DNA of 64,000 nt, taken from Romanomermis culicivorax. Lineage: Eukaryota; Nematoda; Enoplea; Mermithida; Mermithidae. Below, in pieces: positions 23,327 to 34,399 of this stretch. Both the position numbers and the translations under genes were made by a program. The DNA lies in the NCBI GenBank assembly GCA_963922205.1, contig CAWUHX010000082.1, positions 682,001-746,000 of the forward strand. The letters run 5' to 3'. The number at the start of each line of letters is the position of its first letter. Within the stretch, counting starts at the first letter, position 1. The notes under the pieces were generated by a model that searched no databases, had not been told where the DNA came from, and worked only from the letters and a program-made list of their open reading frames with translations.

Positions 23327-24762
23327 GTCTACTACGTCGTACAGGACTGCCGATTCCAAAGCGGTCCGGTAAGACTAAACACACTAGTGGTGCCACCACA
23401 CCTGATTCCGGTCATGTGGTCTCTGCTTTTTACCCAAATGATATTCGGACACCCCATATCAAAGTTCTCCTCAACAACTGGGTAGAAGCAAAGGCACTGG
23501 TCGACACAGGAGCTGTTTTCTCACTCCTGGACCACAAGTTAGCGGCCCAGCTGCCCAACTTGACACTTTCACCAACCAGGGCTCGCCCTATCGCAGCCAA
23601 TGGGTCCCCGATCCCACTGCTAGGAGCAGCCTACATCAGGGTTACAGTGGCTGATGTCTCTGAATGGATTCAGGTCCAAATACAGGAGAACTGTTCAGCT
23701 GAACTGGTCCTCGGAACAAACTTCCCTGGCCGGTTCAATTGTGTCAGCTTGAACTGGGAGAAATCCTTCCTCCAGTTCAAGGAAAAAAAAATCCCCTGTG
23801 ATGGTCTCATCCACAGCCCACCTTCTGCCTGCGGCGCCTTGCCCCTGAAGGACTTGGTAATTCTGGAGCCTCGCTCCCTGACACGATTCACTGTACCTCT
23901 ACCACCAATCTATACGAACGTACCTGAGGTGGCCTTCTTTCCAAAGCACCTCATGGGATCTCAAAGAAACGTATATTTTGCTGGGAGCGTGAGTAGCATG
24001 ACCAACGGTCACATACCACTTCAAGTAGTTAACCCGAATACTCATTCCGTGGTTCTCTACCCGCACATGACCATCGGTCATGTGCAAATGCATAGTGAGC
24101 CCTCACGGGGATCACCGGTCCACTTAGACACCGTCCTCAATCATCAGTGGGTCGAGGCCAATGCTGTAATCTCACCGGACATCTCCCCTCGGGACCACGC
24201 AGCCTTACTGGACCTGCTGGTTGCATACACCGACCTTTATGCTCTTGATGAAAAGGACACAGGTTCCACTGATCTCGTCCAGCACGAAATCAGCACGGGC
24301 GATGCCCGCCCAGTCCGCCGTTTCCCTTACCAGTCCTCACCTAAGGAAAAGGATCTCATCATGCAGGAGGCCAAGGCGCTCCAGGAGAAAGGTATTACTC
24401 GGCCGAGCACGTCACCGTGGGCTACTAATACTGTCCTGGTGCGCAAGAAAAACGGTTCTCACCGTATGTGTGTTGACTTTCGTGGTCTTAACGAGGTCAC
24501 GAAAAAGGATGTCTACCCTCTCCCACGGATAGATGACATCCTCGACACACTCAAGGGTATGAAGTATTTCCAACCCATGATCAGGCTAACGCTTATTGGT
24601 CAATCCCGATTGCCGAGGCGGATAAAGAGAAGACGGCATTCAATATGCCCATTGGACTTTACGAATTCAATTATTTGCCTTTCGGTCTGTGTTACGCACC
24701 AGGGACATTTCAACGCCTCATGGACCTCCTCCTTACTGGAATCCAATGGCGCACGGTTCTGA
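23318..24762 (+). pseudogene. pol: Pol: protease and N-terminal reverse transcriptase
   Basis: First part of the polyprotein, in the -1 frame relative to gag and open from gag's end. The aspartic protease active site is LVDTGAVFSLL near 23,500. The RT N-terminus follows: ITRPSTSPWATNTVLVRKKN, then MCVDFRGLNEVTKKDVYPLP. Right after KYF, at about 24,575-24,582, one base is missing relative to the expected frame, so the first catalytic Asp region (DQANAYW) and all downstream domains are in the next frame. There is no ATG near the start, so it is probably made by frameshifting or reinitiation. Confidence 0.85.
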
Positions 24763-27146
24763 CCTATCTCGACGACATTTTGGTGTTCGGGAACTCTCAC
24801 ACCCAAATGCTTGAGCGCCTGGCAGATGTGTTCGCTTGTCTTCGCGGGGGTGGAATGAAGCGCAGACTGAGCAAGTGCAAATTCTCGCACTCAGAGGTAG
24901 AGTACCTAGGCTATCGCATCTCACAGAGCGGCCTGGAACCTGACCAAGCCAAGCTGGCCACCGTCCAAAATCTACCCATTCCACAAAACGCCAAAGACAT
25001 CAAGTCCTTCCTAGGCCTCGTGTCTTACTACAGGCGTTTCATCCCTGGTTGTGCCCGGCTCAGCGAGCCACTCACCAAGCTCTTACGGAAGGAAACTACT
25101 TTCCAGTGGTCAAAACCTCAGCAGGAGGCGTTCGACGAACTCCGCCGCCTGCTGACCAACCCTCCTATCCTGCGCCATCCGGACTTTTCGAAATCCTTTA
25201 TCCTTCAAACTGATGCAAGTATTTCAGGGATAGGAGCGGTTCTAAGCCAGTTAGACCAATTTGGATACGACCATCCTGTCGCGTACGCCAGCCGAGGGTT
25301 AACAGCGGCCGAGAAAAACTATTCCATTACAGAACTGGAAACTCTCGCTGTTGTCCATTTCGTCAAGCACTTTCGACCATACCTCTTCCAGCACGAGGTG
25401 GTTGTTCAGACTGACCATACAGCGGTCAAAGCAGTGTTGGAGAAGCCTAACCCCTCTGCTCGGATCGCTCGATGGGGACTCGCGCTCACCGAATTCAAAC
25501 TGACAATTCGGCCGCGAAAAGGTCAGTCTAATGGTAATGCTGATGTATTATCACGCCTGCCGGATCCTAACTCCCTCACCGGTCAGAGTATTGATGATAC
25601 TCCCCTTTACAGACCTGAGGGGCATGTTATGATGATCACCGATGGTGTGCAGCACCTGGCGAGATCGAGAACCTTGACCGATGGTGTGCAGCACCTGGTG
25701 CGATCAAGTATTTCAGCACCGATTACTGCTGGCGCGGAGCGCCCGGTACGATCAGAGTCTTATGCCGAGATATCGGTTGGTGCGCAGCACCCCGACCTTT
25801 TCGCTGCTCAGGTGGAGGATCCGGATTTAGCCGACATCATTCGCTCTCTTAAGCCCCTGGGCGACCAGAATGATGTGCGAGGCTACCATCTGTTGGATAA
25901 CGTTCTTCAGAAATGGACAGGCGAGTCCAATAAGATTGTCATACCCAGATCCATGGTTACTACCATTATCCGGGCTCATCATGATGACATCTTAGCTGGA
26001 CACTTTGGTGCTAAACGTACTGCGCAGCTCATTGCTCGCAGATACCACTGGCCTTCCCTCAGTCGGGATGTCAAATCCTTCTGTCAGCGGTGTGATCTTT
26101 GCCAACGGAATAAGCCCACTAGACAGAAAACCACTGCGACCCTGAAACCCATCACCATTACGGGACCGTTTCATCGGGTAGGTGTCGACTGTATGGGACC
26201 AATGACCACTAGCGAAGCTGGCAACTGTTTCATCATAGTCTTCATCGACTACTTTACAAAATGGATCGAGGCTTTATCTACTCCACATATTACTGCGCAC
26301 ACCATAGCCCAACTGTTTGTAGAGCAAATTGTCTGCCGGCACGGGGCACCGCAGATTCTTCAGTCAGATCGTGGCACTGATTTCACATCAAAACTGATGA
26401 CTGAGATCACTGCGATCTGCGCAACGAAGAAGATCCACTCTACCGCCTATCATCCGATGACCAAGGGCGAGGTGGAAAGAGCTAATCAGATGCTAGCCAC
26501 ACGGCTACGTATGTATGTTCATCACGGACATACTGATTGGGATGAACACCTACCATACGCTGTGTTTGCCGTCAATATCAGCATGAATGAGTTAACAGGG
26601 TACTCGCCCTTTGAACTCATGTACGGTCGCACACCCATGCTCCCTGTTGATGCCGCGCTCTCATTCAGCCCTCCGGCCCATATCATTAATGTTTCCTCAT
26701 ATGATATGGAGGTCAAACGTCATTTCACGAATGCGTTAACCTTAATCCAGAGTCCGATTGAGAAAGCACAGGAGGCCTATGCACGGTTTTACGACCGGAG
26801 GGCACACGATGTCTCGTACAAAGTAGGGGATCAGGTGCTCAAACTGCGCACCTCCAGTAAACGTGGACTCACTCCTAAATTGCTGCCCATCTACAATGGG
26901 CCCTATCTTGTAACAAGTGTGGCATATCCCAATGTCACACTTCGTCTCGAGACGGATCAGGAAGACACTGTACATGTCAACCAGCTTCGACTTTACGTGT
27001 CCCCTGAACCACCGAGTGAAGCAGAGGATACACCTCCCACTTCACAGGCAACGGATTCGGCACCCTTGTTGTTTCCTTCAACAAGCCGGGACTTTACACC
27101 GAATTTGATTGACCCACATCTTGATGCAGAGGTCCCCGACCCTTAA
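24583..27146 (+). CDS. pol: Pol: RT, RNase H and integrase
   Basis: Second part of the polyprotein, read after the frameshift; the long ORF has its first Met at 24,645. RT continues with LPFGLCYAPGTFQ and the catalytic YLDD (codons at 24,765-24,776). RNase H has QTDASISGIGAVLSQ. A linker carries an imperfect 13-residue repeat (TDGVQHL) at 25,638-25,800. Integrase follows: HHCC zinc domain (HHDDILAGHFGAKRTAQL... CQRCDLC), first Asp in VGVDCMGP, second in QSDRGTDF, and Glu 36 residues later in GEVERANQ (DX35E). The C-terminus has the GPY/F module (IYNGPYLVTSV). There is no chromodomain. The stop at 27,146 is 556 bp before the 3' LTR. Confidence 0.92.
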
Positions 27147-27184
27147 TTCAAGATGCACTCTCTTCATTGTCCCCGCTGACGGAT

Positions 27185-27704
27185 GAGGACGTCCTTTTTT
27201 GAAGGACCGCCGTGCCCCTCACGAAGTATCCATTCTTATCCATGCTGGATTTTAGTGGATAGAAGAGAATGTGCAGCAGCCAAAGCATCACATCTTAGGC
27301 GCATCCTCACGCGATAGCCTACACTTCACTGGGTGCATCTCCTGCAATAACCCGATATCCTACACCTCACTGGGTGCATCCTCTGCGATAACCAGATAAT
27401 CTGTACCTCACCAGGCGCATCCTCTGCGATAGCCTACATCTTGCCCTGAAAATTTTTCTTTTCTGTGTTCTAGACCTTCGCACAGGATATCCAATGTCTG
27501 CAACTTCACGCATCAACGATTTCCGGTTACCATACTGTCGAACAAATTACGATCAAAGAAGGCTCCATCCGCCAACAACCCAACGGACCTATTCGACCAC
27601 TCGCCGTCCCAATTTGGACTGACCAACGACCACGGACACGCCGCACAAACCTCACCACTAACCACCACAAGGACGAGGACGCCCTTTTTCGAAGGACCGC
27701 CGTG
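27185..27704 (+). repeat. Direct 30-bp repeats ending at the 3' LTR
   Basis: GAGGACG(T/C)CCTTTTT followed by (T/C)GAAGGACCGCCGTG occurs at 27,185-27,214 and again at 27,675-27,704, with two mismatches. The second copy runs into the first bases of the 3' LTR, where a polypurine tract is expected; I see no classical one. Confidence 0.7.
27295..27446 (+). repeat. Tandem ~50-bp repeats in gypsy 3' region
   Basis: About three imperfect units with the shared blocks TCACTGGGTGCATC, CTCTGCGATA and CCTACA(C/T). The function is unknown; the stretch lies between the pol stop and the 3' LTR. Confidence 0.65.
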
Positions 27705-29136
27705 TCACGTGCCGCTCAATTTCTCCGACGTCACGTGATTCAAATCATGTCAACAATTTATTTTTTCATGTTTCGTTTATTACTTATTCATGTTTTTGTT
27801 TATTTGATTTCTACACATGCATTTTGTGTTCGTTTTTATATTTTTTCATGCATTTCTATGTTTCGTTTTGTTGTATTTTTATTTCTTTATGAACGCGGGC
27901 TACAGTAGGCCCTTTAGCTAAAAACTTCCGCCAGTCATGCTCCACGAGCACATGGCTATTTTTGGTGCATTCCATGCACCTTTTATCACCAAAAATTAGC
28001 GTCGTTTTTGTTACGCAAAAACGACTAGCTAAGAAGTTTAGCTAAAGACGTTCATATGCTTAGCATAGGCACTGCAGTCGGCCTCAGTGCTAAACGCATG
28101 TGAACGAAAAAATGTCTATGTGCACATAGGCATCTCCTGCATCGCGTCTAGCTGCAGAAGTTAGCTTGGACGCCGAGAAACTCCACCCAAGCTGCAGCTG
28201 TAGCCAAACATGTCCTTAAAAGGACATGTTTCTTTAGTTTTTCGCTCATTCTTGGCTCATTCCTGGGTTTTACCCCTGCGTCCGATTTGTTGTCAGTGTC
28301 TGCCGCCTGTTGCCTAATTTGAATAAATTTGAATAACCTTCACTGCGTCCGCCGCCTTACATTAAATAAATTTGCATAAATTTATACCCGGTTACTGCGT
28401 CCGCCGCTTACCCGTCTACAGTACCCGCTGCCCATCAGTGCCAGGTGTCCGACCGCCCCGGTTCGCAAAGAAACGTTGGAGCATCGCCTCCCGATAGCCG
28501 AAACTCGTCGCTAGGACTCGTGTGGATCGCATCCCCACTCCAGTGCCAGAAGACCGAAAGTATCCAGGGACTTGCCGCCCGATTTGTCGAATCGCTTGAG
28601 AAACAGGACTAGGTGAGTCTTCTCAGGGGATTATTGTTATTTGTGGGATATTTGTTGGGGAACCCTTCTTAAGTCGTTTTCCCAGGTTTTCCACAGATAA
28701 GTAGGGCCTCCACCTCTCAGGTTCGGGCTAAATAGGGGCTGTCTGGTTCATAACCGGGTCCCACAATTTAGGTCATTTTATGGGTGACCCTGTCCCCACT
28801 CTCACTGAGTAGGACTCGGGGTTTGTCGCACCTAGCCTGGCCGCGTTGTCCATTACCCTACAGTAAGACCCCAGGACAACACCAGAGAACCAACTATAGA
28901 CCTCTCTATAGCCACCATTTGCCAGGTTAGGCCCCCAACGCCAACCAGGGAAGCCTGGGGAAAATGCCAGTATCCATCAGGAGTCACAGCCTATTACTCA
29001 CTGTAATAGGATAAATCTGATATGGTTGACCATCAATGTGACGTCTAAAACACGGTACTACCTTATGTGATACCCAAACCTCCCCAGCTCTCCCAGTTGA
29101 ACATGTCATACACGTGACATGGCGTAAAATGTGACA
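27703..29136 (+). repeat. Right LTR (1,434 bp)
   Basis: Same length and boundaries as the left LTR. Differences are nearly all single-base substitutions (for example near 27,895, 28,130 and 28,297). It is followed by the CAAA duplication at 29,137-29,140. Confidence 0.95.
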
Positions 29137-29262
29137 CAAACAAGGAATCGAAGAAGTCGATGAGAGCCGTGTTTTTACAAATCTATAGAAGGATTTCAAG
29201 TTTTTGGATTTCAACAAATTTTTTTCTTGGTTGGCAAAGTGACCATAAACTTTGGCGTTAAC
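29137..29262 (-). pseudogene. LINE ORF fragment beyond the gypsy insertion
   Basis: On the minus strand an open stretch including KNLKSFYRFVKTRLSS continues in frame into the LINE ORF ending at 17,045, once the gypsy element and one CAAA are removed. This is the region just upstream of RT in CR1-type ORFs (FY.YV.TR). An in-frame TGA lies near 29,262, beyond which I see no LINE sequence, so the LINE is 5'-truncated here. Confidence 0.8.
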
Positions 29263-29576
29263 TTGAGAGCAGACAGATTTATATCAATGATTATCAATGA
29301 GCAAGACAACCAATTAGCCTTTTTCGATGTATATCTTATCATTCTACTGTATTAGCTCAGACGGACAGAATACTATTTTTTATGGTCCGCAGTGTTTTTT
29401 TTGTGCCAAAACATGGTTTTTGGCACAAAAAAATTTGAAATGGCACAAAAAATTTTGAGCGTTTGTGCCAATTGACACAAATTTTTTGGCTGGTCAAAAA
29501 TTAAATTTTCTTGATTTTTAGACGTTTTACGGCTGAGAATGCAGAAATTTTAATTTTTCGGCGCTTCGCGCCGAAT

Positions 29577-30840
29577 CATACCTGTACTTGGGGGGGGGGG
29601 GGGGGTTCACTGTTTTTTTCCCATGGGCCTTTTCCCCAAATGGGGAAAGGGGTCAAAATTTTTTTCCCCATTTTCCCGGAGTCGTTTTTTTCGCTTAAAA
29701 TGCTCACAGACGCTTTATTTAGGTGTTTTGACTTTTGAGCCTTTTCAAGCCTTCTGGTGTTTTTAGACCCGTTAATTCATTAAAATTGAGGAAAAAATTG
29801 AAATTTTCGAGTTCAAAGTTTAATCTACAAGCATTGGAACAAATTTTCAAGCAAACTATCCAAAAGCATAATGACTTTGAGAATTTCATGAGAAATCGAT
29901 GGTTAAGTTCTCTATGATGACAAGTGAGAACCCATAATGAATGTTAATTTTTCCGGCGCGTTTGGGTATTGATATTCTGCGACGCTGGAAAATCAATTTT
30001 CTGAACATTTATTTCAAAAATTAGATTTGAATTTTGTGTTCAAAAGTCGTAATTTCTAGAATTTTACTTGAAAAATTTTAAAACCAGTATAATTTATTTG
30101 TAAACTCTCATACTTGGTCGAAAATATATGAGTAAGAAGAGTATAAATTTCCGAAAGGTATTTCCATGAAGCGTTTGAAATGATTTTACGTTAGAAAAGA
30201 AATAATCGCATCAAAAAGCTTAGAGACGTGACGTGACGTATTGATCTTTCTCAAAAGGAAAAAATGCGAATCTTCATTAAATATCATGATAAAATATTGA
30301 AGATTACCAATGAAAACATGAGATAATACGTTCAAGATGATGAAAACTATTATAGATTATATGATAAATGAAAGTAGACGTGCTAAAAGCCGCGCCTGAG
30401 CTAAGTAAAGTAATGCATAATAATGATTATTAAAGTTATAATCGGCGCGAATCGCCGGAAAATTTTGAGATTATGACCTTCTAAAATGCACCAAAATTCA
30501 TCTTTTCTGTATCCGATCCCCAAAATTTTCTTCCCCAAATGGGGAAAGAGCCCAAAATTTTTTTCCCCTTTCCGAATTTTTTTCGCGAAAAAGCACGATT
30601 TGGGGAAAAAAAACAGTGGGGGGGGGGTTGGGGGGGGAGCCCCCCCCCCCCAACTTGGCCAACCCTGTACCCAAAATCATTTTCCCCCCCAACCCCCCCC
30701 CCCCCCAGTTTGGAAAAAATTTAAAAAATTTTCAAAAAAGTGTATGTTTTTTTTTGCCTTTTTCGGGAAAAATTTCGACTTTTTTCTACCTCCCCCCAAA
30801 ATTTCGGATTTACCCCCCGGTCGGAGGTCTTACAGGTATG
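29577..30840. mobile_element. hAT-like MITE with CATACCTGTA ends
   Basis: Inverted ends CATACCTGTA / TACAGGTATG with a perfect 8-bp duplication CGCCGAAT (29,569-29,576 and 30,841-30,848). G- and C-runs flank its interior, into which the element at 29,608-30,618 is inserted. The right interior has CCAACTTGGCCAACCCTG, a block repeated in degenerate form near 35,487, 35,525 and 36,863. Confidence 0.8.
29608..30618. mobile_element. hAT-like MITE, CCCCA end motif
   Basis: 1,011 bp with ends CACTGTTTTTTTCCC and GGGGAAAAAAAACAGTG, inserted in a G run that prevents an exact target duplication call. Both ends repeat TTTTTTTCCCCA and CCCCAAATGGGG. The ~0.8-kb core (about 29,700-30,480) is shared with 33,110-33,900 and 51,540-52,310. 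It includes AAACTATCCAA(A/G)A, the hairpin near 30,440 and CTTCTAAAATGCACCAAAAT. Confidence 0.75.
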
Positions 30841-31274
30841 CGCCGAATCAATGAATATAATGTTTCCTATTCGTATATTTGACCCGAACGCGAACGATTT
30901 CTCTTTGAACAGTGTATTAGTATCGTTGCAGCAAACTTTATAGGCTGTCAAGACTGATGAGTGAAAAGAATTTCTGAATATTCTCTCTTCATTCAGTCAG
31001 ATTCGGATTTAAAACTGAAATTGTTACTTTTTGTGTTTGATTGATTCAAACAGAAAAATCGATATCGTTGATAATGGCACAATATTTCGATCGAAAATTA
31101 ACCCGATTTTAGACTTTATTTTCTCTAGTCTTTACATGGTTGTTAAATATACATAACATAGATATTCGTTCGTAGTCGAAAATTGAATCAATTTGAACTT
31201 CCTGAACAATTCTAGAGCTATTTAAATTGTCTCAGCATTCCATTTCTTTTTGGAATTTCGTGAACTATTTTGTA

Positions 31275-32865
31275 GGGATGGGCCGGATCGACTTTTTTGG
31301 AGACAGCGGATCCGGATCTTGAAAAATTTGGTTCAGCGGATCCGGATCCGGATCTTGAGGAACAGATCCGAGCCGATCCGGATGTTTCAATAAGTATATG
31401 TACTATATGTCTAATTTGTCTAAAATTGAGTTGCATGAATTTATATTCATTGGTGTCAATAGATTGATAGATTATTAATGATTGAGGTGTTCGTTTATTG
31501 AGATGTTAACATGTACTGATTAGTAATTTTTACTCATTAAATTGTATTCATGCTTAGATTAATATTGGTTTCATCAGAAAGGAAATAAATAGAAATGGAA
31601 AGTTTTTTCAGAAATTATAGATTCAAGTTCTTCTTTAACTAGCAGAGTATGGGACTATACTTCACAGTGTTACCAGATGATGAAAAAAATGCAAAGTGCA
31701 ATTAATGCAGAATACAGTTATCCAGAAAAGTTTGTGCTACTGGATGTCAGAGAAAACATTTGGAGTGGAAACATATGGCAATATACAAGTATAAGCAGTT
31801 TGCGGCTAAACAAAAAGAAGATAATGAAAATAGAAGTAATTGTGAAACAAATGGCTAAGTACTAGTATAGAAATGTTGAAGAATTAATTTTTTGTGTTTT
31901 CCTTGAAGATAGCCAAAAAATGAACCTGGCAACTCAAAAACCAAATTAGAGCATGAACTTAAATCTCAAACGTCTCTGGAATTGCTTCATGCAGAAAGTA
32001 AACTTAAATTAGCACCAGCGAAAAGTCTCCCCTATGAACAGCTATCCAGTGGTGCTGGTCAAATTTATGATCCTACCAAAAATCGTCCGAAGGGTGATAA
32101 TGTTGAAAAATTACTGTTTCTCAAGTATAATTTTGCTACCATTGCAGTGTTTTTTTTGTACAAGCCTGTTTGTACCTGTACAAAGATCGGCCAAAAAGTC
32201 TTTGTATGCAGGAATTTTTTTTATACACTGAAAAAACCATGATCTAGCACCCGAGTTCCCGTCCTTCATAATCATCTTACAAATTAGGAAAATATACTCA
32301 TAACTTTCATAAATCTGAAAAACTTCGAGTTAAACCTGAAATTTCTGAAAATTAGTTCCACGATGCTTCTCAATTCAAACTCGGCTTCATGTTTAAAATT
32401 ACAGTTGCAAAAAAGTTGGAAAAATAGATTTTGACGTTCTGAAATGGTCTTTTCCATACAGGTGCGTTTTCATACATACATTACATTTTCTATACCCATA
32501 CAGTTTTCCATACAAAAATTCGCCTTATCCATACAAGAGGACTGCCAACATTTTTTCCTTTACTGGAAATTTTTTCTCCAGAAAGCACGATTTGTAGAAA
32601 AATAGTATTGCAAAGAATTATAAAATCCGGTTTCAAGCGCCAGAAAATTTTTCGTGTTTTCTAGTACTGCAAAATTTTATGTGAATGATAATGAATAAAG
32701 ATCCGATTATGACCGGATCTTAATCATTGACAACAGCGGATCCGGATCTTAAAAAATTTGGTTCAGCGGATCCGGATCGGATCCGGATCCAAAAAAATCT
32801 GGTTTAGCGGATCCGGATCCAAAAATTTAGGCGGATATCCGCGGATCCGGATACCCGGCCCATCC
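31275..32865. mobile_element. Degenerate hAT transposon with CGGATC subterminal repeats
   Basis: Inverted ends GGGATGGGCCGG / CCGGCCCATCC; the flanking 8-mers ATTTTGTA and ATTTTATT agree at 6 of 8 positions. Both subterminal regions are filled with GGATCCGGATC units. The interior encodes the remains of an hAT-type BED zinc finger (see the 31,640 entry), so this is a decayed autonomous copy. Another cap-like insertion, starting CAGTGTTTTTTTTGTACA near 32,143, disrupts it. Confidence 0.75.
31640..31860 (+). pseudogene. hAT transposase BED zinc-finger remnant
   Basis: After SSSLTSRVWDY the reading frame shifts and continues VLPDDEKNAKC, then a second Cys two positions later (a stop falls between them), SRKVCATG, and LEWKHMAIYK. 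The order S-x-VW-x-Y, C-x2-C, L-x3-H-x3/4-Y is that of BED fingers at the N-terminus of hAT transposases. A frameshift and an in-frame stop make it non-functional. The downstream RNase H-like catalytic domain is not visible. Confidence 0.6.
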
Positions 32866-32910
32866 ATTTTATTGCACAGTTTTTTCTCTTCTCACTGACA
32901 TGGTTAGCTG

Positions 32911-34030
32911 CAGGGTTTTTTTTTGACCTACGAGTCACAAGCCAAGTGGCTTGTTGACCTAAAATTTTACAAGCCATTCCAAATTTTTACAAGCCAATTT
33001 TATAATATCAGTATACGTGAATAAATTCCAATGCTAGGTTATTTTTTAAAGAAATGTATATATTGAGCATCATGGCAATCAATCAGAAAAGAGATGTCAT
33101 TCAACATTTATTAAATAACATTTTAGAGTCGTTAATTCATTAAAATTCAGGAAACTTTTTAAATTTTTGAGTTTGATCGAAGTCGAATCTACAAGCATTG
33201 TGGAACAAATTTTCGAGCAAACTATCCAAGAACATAATGACTTTGAATTGCATGAGAAATCGGCGGTTAAATCCTCTATGATGACAAGTGAGAGCCCAAA
33301 AAGCTTTTAATCTTTCCTGCCTGAAACGCCGGAAAATTTTTTGGGTATTGACATTCTGCGATGTTGGAAAATCAATTTTCCTAACACTTGTTTGAAGAAT
33401 TAGTTTCAAATTTTCTGTTCAAAGGTCGTAATTCCTGGAATTTCATGTTTGAAAAATTTTAAAATCATTAATTTATTCTCACACTCTCATGAACTTGACC
33501 GAAAAGATATGAGTAAGAAGAGTAGAAATTTCCGAAAACTACTTCCACGAAGCTTTTGAATTGATTTTACGTTAAGAAAGGAATAATCGCTTCAAAAAGT
33601 TTACAGACTTGACGTATTGATCTTTCTCAAAAAATGTGTCAAGGGAAAAATGTGAATCAAAAAATGAAATCAAAAATATCAAGATGAAATATTGAAGATT
33701 ACTAATTAAATGAGATAATACGTTTAAGATGATTAAAACTATTAAAGATTAAATGGTAAGTGAAGGCAGACATGTTGGAAGCGGCGCCTGAGCTAGGAAA
33801 TAAATAATAATGCTTATTTAAGTTATAACCGGCGCGAAGCGCCGGAAATTTTTGAGATTATGACCTTCTAAAATGCACCAAAATGCATCTTTTCAGTATC
33901 GGATATGATCAAACACATGACTCAAAAAATTTTGACAAGCCATTTTGGCTTGTTGGACAAAAATTCTACAAGCCGTTTTGTCAGTCCAACAAGCCATGGC
34001 TTGTAAAATGCTAAAAAAAAAAAACTAGCT
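32911..34030. mobile_element. hAT-like MITE, CAAGCCA end motif
   Basis: Left end CAGGGTTTTTTTTTGACC; the right end is an A-run near 34,020 followed by CTAGCTG. GTTAGCTG on the left and TAGCTG on the right suggest a damaged target duplication. Both ends repeat CAAGCCA/TGGCTTG spaced by AAAATTTT. The core at about 33,110-33,900 matches the cores at 29,700 and 51,540 closely. Confidence 0.65.
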
Positions 34031-34238
34031 GAAAAATAGGTTGGGCACGATTTTTACAGAAAATTAATGCGTTAAACAATAACTTTTTATCAAACTTTTG
34101 GCCTAAAATTTTTCCGCGCAGTTTTCAGTATGTCTTTAGTAAAAAAAATTTTTTTGTGCCATTGGCACAAATTTTTTTGGCCTCTTGTGCCAATTGGCAC
34201 AAATGTCCGTGCACAAAAAAAACGCTGATGGTCCGGGT

Positions 34239-34395
34239 CAGTGTTTTTTCTGTGCCAAAAGTAAAACATGATTTTTGGCACAAAAAAATTTGGAATGGCA
34301 TGGCACAAAAAATTTTGAGCGTTTGTGCCAATTAGCAAAAAATTTTTGGCTAGTCAAACACTAAATTTCCTTGATTTTTAGACGTTTTTGGCAAT
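34239..34395. mobile_element. Partial GGCACAA-type hAT-like end
   Basis: A second left end CAGTGTTTTTTCTGTGCC directly abuts the right flank of the 29,390-34,227 element and matches its first ~140 bp, including TTTGTGCCAATT and CTTGATTTTTAGACGTTTT. No matching right end was found, so it is truncated. Confidence 0.6.
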
Positions 34396-34399
34396 AGAA

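Larger units (their letters stand above)
17047..29136 (+). mobile_element. Ty3/gypsy LTR retrotransposon, full length
   Basis: A 12,090-bp element in the order LTR, leader, gag, protease-RT-RNase H-integrase, 3' tail, LTR. The ends are TGTCAC...GTGACA. The two LTRs have the same length and I count about twenty differences by eye (roughly 1.4%), so the insertion is fairly recent. RT before RNase H before integrase, the integrase HHCC and DX35E, and a GPY/F module place it in Ty3/gypsy (Metaviridae). No envelope ORF follows pol. The pol frame carries one frameshift near 24,576. The leader is unusually long (3.7 kb) and repetitive. Confidence 0.95.
29390..34227. mobile_element. hAT-like element with GGCACAA end motif, host of nested insertions
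   Basis: Bounded by a perfect 8-bp duplication ATGGTCCG (29,382-29,389 and 34,228-34,235) and inverted ends CAGTGTTTTTTTTGTGC and its near complement. Both subterminal regions repeat TTGGCACAAA or TTTGTGCCAA. The 4.8-kb interior is mostly later insertions: 29,577-30,840, 31,275-32,865 and 32,911-34,030. No transposase was recognised in its own sequence. Confidence 0.8.

Noticed and set aside
27147..27702. Search for an envelope gene after pol
   Set aside because: Only tandem repeats and short frames are present; no signal peptide or membrane protein ORF.
30486..30882. Proline-rich ORFs (PPPPP)
   Set aside because: Translations of C/G runs at the ends of nested MITEs.
34090..34338. Minus-strand ORFs with FLCQ/FFVP repeats
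   Set aside because: They come from the GGCACAA-type subterminal repeats.
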